This document shows, in pieces, positions 46,812 to 55,096 of a stretch of 64,000 bases of DNA. A program made the position numbers and the translations under genes. The stretch spans positions 62,001 through 126,000 of the forward strand of contig JBDKVA010000176.1 in the NCBI GenBank assembly GCA_039679375.1. The letters run 5' to 3'. This DNA is from JBDKVA01 sp039679375 (GTDB lineage Bacteria; Bacillota; Clostridia; Acetivibrionales; DTU013). Position 1 is the stretch's first letter; the number at the start of each line of letters is the position of its first letter. A model generated the notes under the pieces. The model was not told where the DNA came from and made no database searches. It was given only the letters and a program-made list of their open reading frames with translations.

Positions 46812-47513
46812 CTACAGTTTATTAAAATAATAGCCGACTCCGCGCTTTGTCATGATGTATTCACAGTTGGACGGTTCCTTTTCCAGCTTTTCACGTACTC
46901 TTCTTATAGTCACATCCACTGTTCTTACATCGCCGTAATACTCATAGCCCCAGACCTTTTCAAGCAGATTTTCCCTTGAGAATATCTGTCCGGGATGCAT
47001 TGCAAGGAATTTAACCAGTTCGAATTCTCTGAGTGTCAGTTCGACCGACAGATCATCCCTCTTCACTTCATACCGGTCTATATCAATGAGGACGCCGCCA
47101 CAGCGGATCATATTACCGCCGTTACTGTTTTTACCGCCGTTTTCTTCAATACTTTGCCTTCTGATATTCGCCTTGACCCTTGCCATCAATTCCCTCTGGC
47201 TGAAAGGCTTTGTAATATAATCGTCAGCCCCGAGCTCCAGGCCCAGAACCTTGTCAACCTCTTCCTCCTTGGCCGTCAGCATGAGAATCGGCGTCGACAA
47301 TGTTTGCCTGAGCTTTCTGCATACAGTGAAGCCATCCATTTTGGGCAGCATCACATCCAGTAATATCAAATCGGGCATACTTTGAAGCGCCATTTCAACG
47401 GCCTGTTCTCCGTCAAATGCCTCTATTGTGTCAAATCCTTCCTTTTGCAGGTTAAACTTAAGAATATCCACGATATTCTTCTCATCGTCTACAATCAGTA
47501 TCTTTTTACTCAC
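46812..47513 (-). CDS. walR: Cell-wall response regulator WalR (OmpR family)
   Basis: A 233-residue response regulator: receiver domain with acidic pocket IVDDE, phosphoacceptor Asp53 in LILLDVMLPKMDG and Lys in KPFSQRELM, and a C-terminal winged helix with ENLLEKVWGYEYYGDVRTVD and TKRGVGYYF. It is the DNA-binding partner of WalK and usually essential. The start is GTG with GGGAG eight bases upstream. It is the first gene of the wal operon and diverges from an SLH protein gene. Confidence 0.97.
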   Translation of the reverse strand: MSKKILIVDDEKNIVDILKFNLQKEGFDTIEAFDGEQAVEMALQSMPDLILLDVMLPKMDGFTVCRKLRQTLSTPILMLTAKEEEVDKVLGLELGADDYITKPFSQRELMARVKANIRRQSIEENGGKNSNGGNMIRCGGVLIDIDRYEVKRDDLSVELTLREFELVKFLAMHPGQIFSRENLLEKVWGYEYYGDVRTVDVTIRRVREKLEKEPSNCEYIMTKRGVGYYFNKL

Positions 47514-47632
47514 AAAGCACTCTCCCTTTTAATTCATATACGTATCATTGTGCCCCGTAAAGCCGTACCTACCGGTGCGTATACAATCCATTTATCTTTT
47601 GACGTATTTATTCCCGATAATGTTCAATTAAC

Positions 47633-47641
47633 ATTATACCA
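47633..47641 (-). promoter_or_regulatory. Extended -10 promoter of walR
   Basis: TGGTATAAT on the minus strand (TATAAT at 47633-47638) is an extended -10 element about 120 bp before walR; no good -35 is seen. The rest of the 47514-47797 divergent gap contains the start site of the SLH gene but no gene. Confidence 0.55.
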
Positions 47642-47797
47642 TTAATGAAACCAAATAGTCCACCGTAATGGATTCCACTTTATTCACATTTTGTTTACAT
47701 TTATTTCAACCTTTTTAAGCTTGATTTAATGTTCAGGTAGTATACTTCAGTTAATATTATAGCGAATGAACTATTCGTATCGATAGGAGGCAATTTC

Positions 47798-50104
47798 GTG
47801 AAAAAGCTAAAAATGAAGGTAAATATTATTCTGACAGTCGTTCTTATGATTATGTGTATCCCGGCCAATGCATCAGCCTTCTTCTCGGACGTCCCGGAAG
47901 CCGCCCCATATGCGGACGCTTTGGACCGTCTATCTTCTCTTGGCATTATTGCAGTTCAGGAAAACTTTAACCCGGATGATCTGCTGACCAGAGAACAGTT
48001 TGCCAAAATCATCGTTGTTGCGGCAGGCCTTGAGAACACAGCCAATTCCATGAAAGGATCTACGATATTCCCTGATATTGCTCAGGATGCATGGTCAAGC
48101 GGCTATATCAATGTTGCAGTAAGGGAAGGTTATATAACAGGCTGGACAGATGGCAAATTCCATCCAAGCCAGCCCATTACCTATGCACAGATTTGCACGA
48201 TCCTGGTAAAGGCTCTGGGATATTCAGATCAGGATATTCAAGGCACCTGGCCAAATAATTACATAGCAAAAGCAAAAGAACTCGGACTTTCCGATGGATT
48301 AACACTCGGAAACAACGACAGTATCACAAGAAGTATCGCTATAACGATGGTTGACAGGCTTCTCAATACAAATATCAAGAACGGCTCCGGTGGGACCGGG
48401 CAAGCCTTCATCGATACTACGGGAAATTTCACGAAGTGCATTATATTCGGCGATTCGACTACAATACCCTACCTGCAGGCAGGTCAGGTATTAACCGACA
48501 AGGGTACTTTCAACTGCCAGCCGAATGTTAAGCTGCAGCTTGGGAGCGAGAATTATATCATCATAAAGAACAGTACCATACAAAAAGCATATGCGCAATC
48601 TTCCGTATTAAAAGTGTCAGTCGAGCAGTCCACCGAAAACAGGATCAGTTATCAATCCGGCGATGATCTGCAGAGTATGCTTCTCCCCGACAATATAACC
48701 TATTACTATCAAGGATTGAAAACTGACTATAAAAACCTTCAATCAATATTACAGAAAAGCGCATCCATTGTATTCAGTTACAATTCCGATAAAACCGGTT
48801 ACTCCTATGCGATCGTGTTCGATCCGGTCTATAGTAAACCGGAAATAGCCGATAGCTTCACTGAGTCATCCGGAAAGATCGGTTCAATCACTTTTGAAGC
48901 CAACCCTATAATTGTTCGTAATGGCGAAATTGCCGGCATATCGCTGATAGAAGCAAAAGATGTAGTGTATCAAATTACCGATATTTGGGGTGATAACAAA
49001 TACTATCTCATAGTTGATAATAAAATTTCGGGCGAGGTTGCTGAAATAACACCGAATAGTTTATCTCCAAAAACACTGAAAATAGACAGTGTCAATTACG
49101 ATTTGAGCAAAGATATTGACTTAAGCAAGGTAGCAGCCACCTATGGAGATTTTGCGGTAGGAAACCATATCACCGCATACCTTGGCTATGACGGGAAAAT
49201 CGTAGATGTTGAAAGCTTTGGAACGCAGGATCAGTCGAATTACGCAGTGGTACTCGGCGCCAGCACAACCATTGCCGCAACGCCCAGCGGAACAAACACG
49301 ATACGATACTCCGTCAAACTGCTATCCGGCACCGGCGTTACAGCTACATATCAAGTTGAATCTAATGTTTCAGGGTTAAAGGGCGCGCTTGTCAAATATA
49401 CATTTACCGATTCGGACACCATATCGTTAGAGCAAGTACCGTATAGTATTTCATCAAGTGAAACAACAATTAACAAAGATGGCCGAAAAATAGACTCTTA
49501 TTATGTAGCGGACAATGTAAAAATCATAGATCTGGTATTCACAGACAGTGGATCCGAAATACAGGCAAATATGCTCAGATGGAGCGATCTGCCTACCGGG
49601 ACTGTACCTGCCGGGAAAATTTGGAGCATAAAAACATCGGGGGCCTTTAACGATGTAAGCTTGATTGTTACGGATGATATATTGAATCAAAGAAGTAAAC
49701 TAGGCATAGTATCATCTGCATTAACAAAAGGGAATTCATATGAGTATACGGTGCTGATAGACGGCAGGGAATATAAGTGGAATACGAACACAACAATACC
49801 CACCGGCAGTGTCGTAAAGTTCAAGATGACAGCCTCCGGAATTGATTCGATAACGCAGATAATGTATACCACAATTACATCGTCTGGTATTCAGGCTATC
49901 GACGGCCGGCGGATCAAGTTGAACGGAACCGTGTACTATTTCAATAACAATTTCAGTATATACTCAAGGGATTCTTCAGGAAACATCACTGTCAAGAATC
50001 CGAGCGATATCGATACCGCGAAAACATATCAAAAGGTATCGTTGTACACTTACGACATCACCAATTATGATAATAAGGTAAGTATGCTGCTGCTTGATGA
50101 GTAG
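47798..50104 (+). CDS. SLH-domain surface protein
   Basis: A 768-residue exported protein: signal peptide (1-27), three SLH domains at the N-terminus (FFSDVPEAAPYADALDRL, FPDIAQDAWSSGYINVAV with GYITGWTDGKFHP, and ALGYSDQDIQGTWPNNY with SITRSIAITMVDRLL), then a ~570-residue beta-rich C-terminal region without a recognised domain. It should be anchored to the wall through secondary cell-wall polymer. The start is GTG with AGGAGG seven bases upstream. It is divergent from walR and ends in TAG followed by a clear terminator. A structural surface role is inferred. Confidence 0.9.
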   Translation: MKKLKMKVNIILTVVLMIMCIPANASAFFSDVPEAAPYADALDRLSSLGIIAVQENFNPDDLLTREQFAKIIVVAAGLENTANSMKGSTIFPDIAQDAWSSGYINVAVREGYITGWTDGKFHPSQPITYAQICTILVKALGYSDQDIQGTWPNNYIAKAKELGLSDGLTLGNNDSITRSIAITMVDRLLNTNIKNGSGGTGQAFIDTTGNFTKCIIFGDSTTIPYLQAGQVLTDKGTFNCQPNVKLQLGSENYIIIKNSTIQKAYAQSSVLKVSVEQSTENRISYQSGDDLQSMLLPDNITYYYQGLKTDYKNLQSILQKSASIVFSYNSDKTGYSYAIVFDPVYSKPEIADSFTESSGKIGSITFEANPIIVRNGEIAGISLIEAKDVVYQITDIWGDNKYYLIVDNKISGEVAEITPNSLSPKTLKIDSVNYDLSKDIDLSKVAATYGDFAVGNHITAYLGYDGKIVDVESFGTQDQSNYAVVLGASTTIAATPSGTNTIRYSVKLLSGTGVTATYQVESNVSGLKGALVKYTFTDSDTISLEQVPYSISSSETTINKDGRKIDSYYVADNVKIIDLVFTDSGSEIQANMLRWSDLPTGTVPAGKIWSIKTSGAFNDVSLIVTDDILNQRSKLGIVSSALTKGNSYEYTVLIDGREYKWNTNTTIPTGSVVKFKMTASGIDSITQIMYTTITSSGIQAIDGRRIKLNGTVYYFNNNFSIYSRDSSGNITVKNPSDIDTAKTYQKVSLYTYDITNYDNKVSMLLLDE

Positions 50105-50175
50105 AGCGGGTGAAGCAAAAGATCATGGACGCTGTAAGGCCGGATAAATTGAGTAACCGGAATAGTAATCATATC

Positions 50176-50213
50176 AAGCAAAGGCTAGGGATTTTACCGG
50201 CCTTTGCTTTTTT
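50176..50213 (+). terminator. Rho-independent terminator of the SLH gene
   Basis: A stem AGCAAAGGC / GCCTTTGCT (50177-50185 with 50200-50208) closes a 14-base loop and is followed by a run of Ts to 50213, 72 bp after the TAG stop. It lies between convergent genes. Confidence 0.9.
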
Positions 50214-50218
50214 AGTCT

Positions 50219-51328
50219 TTATTTTTCAACATGACCAATATATGTCTTAAAGTTCTCTACAGCTAAATAATAATTTAGCTTTGCCTGGTTATAGGCCAAC
50301 TGGGACGCATCTCTCTCGCCAACTAACCTTTGATATTCAAAATTACTTATCAAGCCTTTATCATACTTAACCTGAGCAATGGCTAAAAGTTTTTCCGACA
50401 TATCATAATCCAGTTTTGCAATTTTAACATCATCCAGTAAATTAAGAAGATTATTATAATCCGAGCGGACCCTATATTCTACGGAAATCCTTTCATCCTT
50501 AATGCTATACTTCAAATTATTCGATTTCTCTCTCAGTGCTTCAACAGTATCTGGAGTTTCCTTAATTGCATATCCTATATTAAGTTCGAGCTCTTTATCA
50601 ATAAGCATTTTTTCTTCCTCTAGCTTTAAAATGGAATGAGAAGTAGAAACAACCGAAGCTACTGTGTCATCAATTTTTGTTATAATAAAATCTACTTCAG
50701 GCAATGATCGATTAATTAAAACCCATTTACTATAAATATCAAACCCCATTTTAATATTTAAGTCCATTACTAATTTATCAATTTCTCTTTGTATGTCTAT
50801 TGCTCTTAACTCTGCTTCATCTACAGCTATTTCAAGTGGCAACAAATCATAGGCTAATACAGTACCGATTTTAACCTGCTTATTTTTAATATCCAAGTCG
50901 AGCTTAACTCTATCAATAACATCCTTCTGATTTTGAAATTTTTGATCTAATAATAGCAATTGATAGTATAATTCTGTAATATCTAATTTTAGTTCTTTTT
51001 CATACTCCTGTTTATTCCAAATTAATTCATTTAATTCGGCTAACCGCTGCAATGGCGCCAGAAACTGTATCTTTGCATTATTAATACGTTCCTCAGATGT
51101 ATAGCCAACCTTTCCAGTAAAATCGCTAGCTTTTGATACAGCAGAATTATATTTGCGCTCTGCCACAATAATTTTATTATTGAATAATTGTATAGAGGAA
51201 TTACTACTTAAAGCATTTTTAATTACATCCTCTAAAGCAATCTTACTGGTCACATTCTCAGCAGCACTCGTTTGAAATGATAACAATAGTATAATTATTG
51301 AACAAATTATAGCTACATTTTTTTTCAC
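50219..51328 (-). CDS. TolC-fold (outer membrane efflux-like) protein 2
   Basis: A 369-residue exported protein with a signal peptide (1-22) and long amphipathic helices arranged as in TolC/OEP proteins: KIALEDVIKNALSSNSSIQL opens the family's first helix-hairpin, and AQVKYDKGLISNFEYQ with ASQLAYNQAKLNYYLAV the second. TolC proteins normally form outer-membrane ducts, unexpected in a monoderm clostridium. The start is GTG at 51326-51328 with GGAGGGGG nine bases upstream. It begins 2 bp after the stop of the sister gene, so the two are coupled. No inner-membrane pump or adaptor lies nearby. Confidence 0.85.
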   Translation of the reverse strand: MKKNVAIICSIIILLLSFQTSAAENVTSKIALEDVIKNALSSNSSIQLFNNKIIVAERKYNSAVSKASDFTGKVGYTSEERINNAKIQFLAPLQRLAELNELIWNKQEYEKELKLDITELYYQLLLLDQKFQNQKDVIDRVKLDLDIKNKQVKIGTVLAYDLLPLEIAVDEAELRAIDIQREIDKLVMDLNIKMGFDIYSKWVLINRSLPEVDFIITKIDDTVASVVSTSHSILKLEEEKMLIDKELELNIGYAIKETPDTVEALREKSNNLKYSIKDERISVEYRVRSDYNNLLNLLDDVKIAKLDYDMSEKLLAIAQVKYDKGLISNFEYQRLVGERDASQLAYNQAKLNYYLAVENFKTYIGHVEK

Positions 51329-51330
51329 AA

Positions 51331-52611
51331 TTAATATCCCCCTCCAGTATTGAAGTATCCCGGACCTATACCACATGCCATTTCAAATTTATAAAGTGAA
51401 CTATTATATGTTCTTATAGCACTTAAGTGATCAATTTGGGCCTGGGTGTATGTAAATTTCGCATTAAGCAATGCGATTGAATTAACCATACCATTATTAT
51501 AAAAAGATTCGGTAATTTCATACTGCCTTGACGCTTTTTCCATCTTCTTTTCGGCCATTTCAATGTCTGCCCGTTTTTCAATAATATCTTTATAGGCAAA
51601 ATTTATATCAGTAGTAATCTTACCTACAGCCTCCTTATAAGTAATTAATTTATCGTCAACCGCTTGCTGTGCTTCCATCCGGTCAGTAGTAAGCGGATTC
51701 AAGTTATATTCCTTCAATATATCAAGTTCTCTTTGCTTAACCTTTAAATCTAAATTTGAACTTATTACCTCATAACGAGATGATAAAGCCTTTTCAAGAT
51801 AGAATTCATATGATTCGGGTGCTTTGTAAATAATACCATTATAATAACTATGTAGTGAAATCCTCTGCGTAAGAGTTATACCTGTCTTTTGCTTTAATGA
51901 CATCATCAAGTTATCAATATTTCTCTCCATTTTACTTATACGTAGCTTTTGCTTTTGAAGATCCGAATCGGATGCTGTCATATCTATTTTTGATACTATA
52001 CCCTTTTCATACTTGGCATGCATCTGCTCATTTTGATTCTGCATGATATTGTATAATTCATTCTGTAAAGCATATGACTCCTGAAGGCTTAAAATATTAT
52101 CATAAACCTGCCTTATCTCCAGTTCCATGAATGATCTTAATTGTAGCTTTTGTTTCCTCATCTTTTCGACAGTTGCACCCATTGAATATGATGGAAATTC
52201 ACGCGGCTTAATATAATTTTCAAATATCTCCTTGGGAGAAAGCTTCTGAGGGGTAGGCCCATATATTACCAAGTATGTACTGAGTTGTATTTGCTCTAAG
52301 CTATCAAGCTTTTCACCCATCTGCTTTTTTTGATAGATTTTTTCGTAATCATTTATCATATCAAGCTGTTGCTGCACTAGTTTTGCTTTCTCCATGAGTT
52401 CAAGATAAGAATCCCACGCAGCATTTATATTTTTATCCATTAGTTGTAGATTGCGTGTATTCTCTATAGCAAGATCTATTGCTTTTTCATATGATAAATC
52501 AATTAACTCCGGCTCGCCCGCTTCTACAAATACTGCGGTTTGTGGAAGAATAAGAGAAAAAATTATAGCTAAAATCATCAATATACTTATCTTTAAGGAA
52601 TTTTTATACAT
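51331..52611 (-). CDS. TolC-fold (outer membrane efflux-like) protein 1
   Basis: A 426-residue exported protein with a signal peptide (1-31), then the TolC/OEP helical-hairpin plan: DLSYEKAIDLAIENTRNLQL at the start, YEKGIVSKIDMTASDSDLQK, and at the C-terminus ITESFYNNGMVNSIALLNAK followed by TQAQIDHLSAIRTYNSSLYK. The segments that form the outer-membrane barrel in proteobacterial TolC are hard to see, consistent with a wall-spanning coiled coil instead. AGAGGTG is six to seven bases before the ATG. It pairs with the next gene and follows an SLH/Ig-like protein by 30 bp. Confidence 0.85.
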   Translation of the reverse strand: MYKNSLKISILMILAIIFSLILPQTAVFVEAGEPELIDLSYEKAIDLAIENTRNLQLMDKNINAAWDSYLELMEKAKLVQQQLDMINDYEKIYQKKQMGEKLDSLEQIQLSTYLVIYGPTPQKLSPKEIFENYIKPREFPSYSMGATVEKMRKQKLQLRSFMELEIRQVYDNILSLQESYALQNELYNIMQNQNEQMHAKYEKGIVSKIDMTASDSDLQKQKLRISKMERNIDNLMMSLKQKTGITLTQRISLHSYYNGIIYKAPESYEFYLEKALSSRYEVISSNLDLKVKQRELDILKEYNLNPLTTDRMEAQQAVDDKLITYKEAVGKITTDINFAYKDIIEKRADIEMAEKKMEKASRQYEITESFYNNGMVNSIALLNAKFTYTQAQIDHLSAIRTYNSSLYKFEMACGIGPGYFNTGGGY

Positions 52612-52641
52612 TAATTCACCTCTTTATCCAAGACTCAACAG

Positions 52642-54918
52642 CTATTTCCCAAGGATAACATCAACTGAATTTTTATCCGGCAATCCCTCATTAATTACAC
52701 CGGATATATCTTTTAAAGCATTAAACTTTAATGCATACTTTGTATCATAGTCCAAAGAATCAAACCTAAGCGCGATAATAGTACTGCTTATATAGGTAAC
52801 CCCCATAGGTTCTTTTGTTATTAAAGCCCCATTCATATCATATTGAAGCGAATAATTTGAAGTGAGAATATTAGGAGCTTCATAGGCTATGTCCCTATTG
52901 AAGGTAACTCTAATGGTATCTCTTGCTATTATTGTGGCATTGGTAATAGCTGTCTTTTGAATTTCATTACTGGAACCGGCAAATGTATATTCTGCATTTG
53001 CTGTTGAAGTATTACCACTGGCATCCTGCATGGAACTTAGTACCCGTACTATATAATTGCCTGATCCGCTCAATGGTTTATCGGAAGGCATAAAAAGCTT
53101 TACTCTATATTCACCGTCAATCTCCTGATAGCTTGCTTTTTGCGGTACAGCAAGATAGGAGGTTCCGGATGTTCCAGTTACCATATAATATACATTGGTA
53201 GAAGCAAAAGCAGGATTAAGCGGCTTACTCAAATATATTTGAACAGTGCCTTTATCCAGAGCTGCTACATATTCAATGGATAAATTAGTCTTTGCACCAT
53301 ATAGACCATCAAAGCTGTACACTTCACCTTCCAAAAAAGTTTCACGGAAAAGATCAGGCAAATACTCGAACCTAATTTCATAGGCTTTTGTTTTATCCAG
53401 TTGAGATTGTAGAGTAAGCAGGACCGCTCTTCCGCATTTATCTCCATTATTAACTAAAACTGCCTTTGTGACAGGGATATTTATATTATTCGCTCCTATA
53501 ATAGTATAATTTAGAAACTTCTCTGCAAACGCAGGATCAACTTCCCTGTTAAATTCGACCTCAATACTTGTGCTGTTTAGCGGCTGAACAGTAACCACTT
53601 TTAAAGGTTCATTACTGCTTTCAATACCTTTGAAGGATATACTCTCACCTATACCATCATTAAGCTTAACAGCATATATACTTGAAAAATCACCATTTAC
53701 TTTTAAAGTATAATCATAACCGGCAGTAAGTTCTGCGTCCTTTAGATAAATTGTAACGCCATTATTTACTGATCCTATCCTCTTTACTACCATAGACTTC
53801 GTATTGCCCATAATGAAAGACGTATTATCAACAAGTATTTCATAATATGATGGAACTTCACTGTTAGGAGTAATTGGATGTGTAAAATACAAATTAATCA
53901 CTTTGTTACTTATTGGTACGACTTTGCTTATTCTCAAAAAGTCGGATTTCAATTCTGCAGCTCTATATCCTTTAAAGGTTTCTGTAAATTTTTCTGATTT
54001 ATTTCCTTCGAGATCAATAACTCCTGTAATCTCAACTGCATACTCCCTATCGGCTGTCTGTCCTGATGTTGTGATAACTATTTCACCTGGAATCTGGGAT
54101 GTAAGTGATACTGTAAGCTTTTTTGAATAGTCTGCATACTCACTTATAATTACATCTTCATTTTCCAACTTTTCTATAGGCTCATTGAACTTTATTGAAA
54201 CCGTATTACTGTTCAGGCTTGTTACTGAAAGTATTGCAGTCTTGATACTGTCAATTAACAGACCGGTTGACATGGCTATCTCTTTTGATATTGCTCCCTC
54301 GTTGATTAACATCTGAATGAGTTTAGAATTAGTTACTTTGTTTTCCAATGTAAGTGCATTATATAATGCTACGAAAACTTCTCCTCTTACGTACGTGCTG
54401 TTATCGTCTGTCTTTATATTATAAGAAGCATCTTTCATAAGTCCAGTAATATAAGCTGTCTTGTAGACATCACTCCATATAAAATCTTCTCCATAAGTAT
54501 ATCCTAGACAAACGAGCAACATCTTTAAAAATGATCTTTCATTTATGAAATCCTCTGGTCCAAATTCTCCTGTAGTATATCCAACTATAATTCCATTTTT
54601 AGAACAATACCCTACATATGGAGCAAACCAATCAGTAATTTTTACATCAGGAAAAGCCGTAACTGAATATGTTGCTTTATTTGCAAGTACATGATTTTCC
54701 TTTCCCATCATCCTTACAATGAAAGCTGCCGCTTCTGATCTTTTTAACTTGTCTTCAGGGAAATAGTCACCATTATTACCCCTTAAAATATTCAATTTGT
54801 TCAATGTATCAGTTATCTCAGGAAGTGAGCTAGTTTCAGCCATAACTGGCATCGATAATAAAATATTACAGATTAACAAAACAATTGCAATTAAATTGAA
54901 CTTTGACTTATTATGCAT
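52642..54918 (-). CDS. SLH and Ig-like surface protein, paralogue A
   Basis: A 758-residue exported protein: signal peptide (1-27), two to three SLH domains (LNKLNILRGNNGDYFPEDKL, FPDVKITDWFAPYVGYC with VGYTTGEFGPEDF, then YVRGEVFVALYNAL), and several S-layer-type Ig-like modules (each with a V-x-I/V-x-F-N/T opening, e.g. TVSIKFNEPIEKL and SIEVEFNREVDPAF). AGGAGGG is seven bases before the ATG. Domain order and length match the gene at 55097-57382, so the two are a tandem duplication. It lies 30 bp upstream of the TolC pair, likely co-transcribed. Confidence 0.9.
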   Translation of the reverse strand: MHNKSKFNLIAIVLLICNILLSMPVMAETSSLPEITDTLNKLNILRGNNGDYFPEDKLKRSEAAAFIVRMMGKENHVLANKATYSVTAFPDVKITDWFAPYVGYCSKNGIIVGYTTGEFGPEDFINERSFLKMLLVCLGYTYGEDFIWSDVYKTAYITGLMKDASYNIKTDDNSTYVRGEVFVALYNALTLENKVTNSKLIQMLINEGAISKEIAMSTGLLIDSIKTAILSVTSLNSNTVSIKFNEPIEKLENEDVIISEYADYSKKLTVSLTSQIPGEIVITTSGQTADREYAVEITGVIDLEGNKSEKFTETFKGYRAAELKSDFLRISKVVPISNKVINLYFTHPITPNSEVPSYYEILVDNTSFIMGNTKSMVVKRIGSVNNGVTIYLKDAELTAGYDYTLKVNGDFSSIYAVKLNDGIGESISFKGIESSNEPLKVVTVQPLNSTSIEVEFNREVDPAFAEKFLNYTIIGANNINIPVTKAVLVNNGDKCGRAVLLTLQSQLDKTKAYEIRFEYLPDLFRETFLEGEVYSFDGLYGAKTNLSIEYVAALDKGTVQIYLSKPLNPAFASTNVYYMVTGTSGTSYLAVPQKASYQEIDGEYRVKLFMPSDKPLSGSGNYIVRVLSSMQDASGNTSTANAEYTFAGSSNEIQKTAITNATIIARDTIRVTFNRDIAYEAPNILTSNYSLQYDMNGALITKEPMGVTYISSTIIALRFDSLDYDTKYALKFNALKDISGVINEGLPDKNSVDVILGK

Positions 54919-55025
54919 TTTATTCCCTCCTCTTTTGTTAAGCAGCTAATAAGATTATACCATTAAAGTAATCAATCAACAATTATTGACGAAACAATAT
55001 ACCGTTTTGTTCCAGAATTTAATAT

Positions 55026-55068
55026 GTGGAAACACCTTATACCTATTTATAGTATAAGGTGTTTCCAC
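55026..55068 (-). terminator. Strong palindromic hairpin downstream of SLH paralogue B
   Basis: A perfect 17-bp inverted repeat GTGGAAACACCTTATAC (55026-55042) / GTATAAGGTGTTTCCAC (55052-55068) with a 9-base loop lies 28 bp after the stop of the 55097-57382 gene. It lacks a long U-tract in either direction, so it may end transcription weakly, protect the 3' end, or bind a protein. Confidence 0.65.
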
Positions 55069-55096
55069 AAAAATTCATAAAATAAAATATTTGCTA

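Noticed and set aside
50219..52611. Proof of a diderm envelope from the TolC-like genes
   Set aside because: No outer-membrane biogenesis, LPS or OmpM-type porin gene is seen, and the rest of the window is typical of monoderm clostridia.
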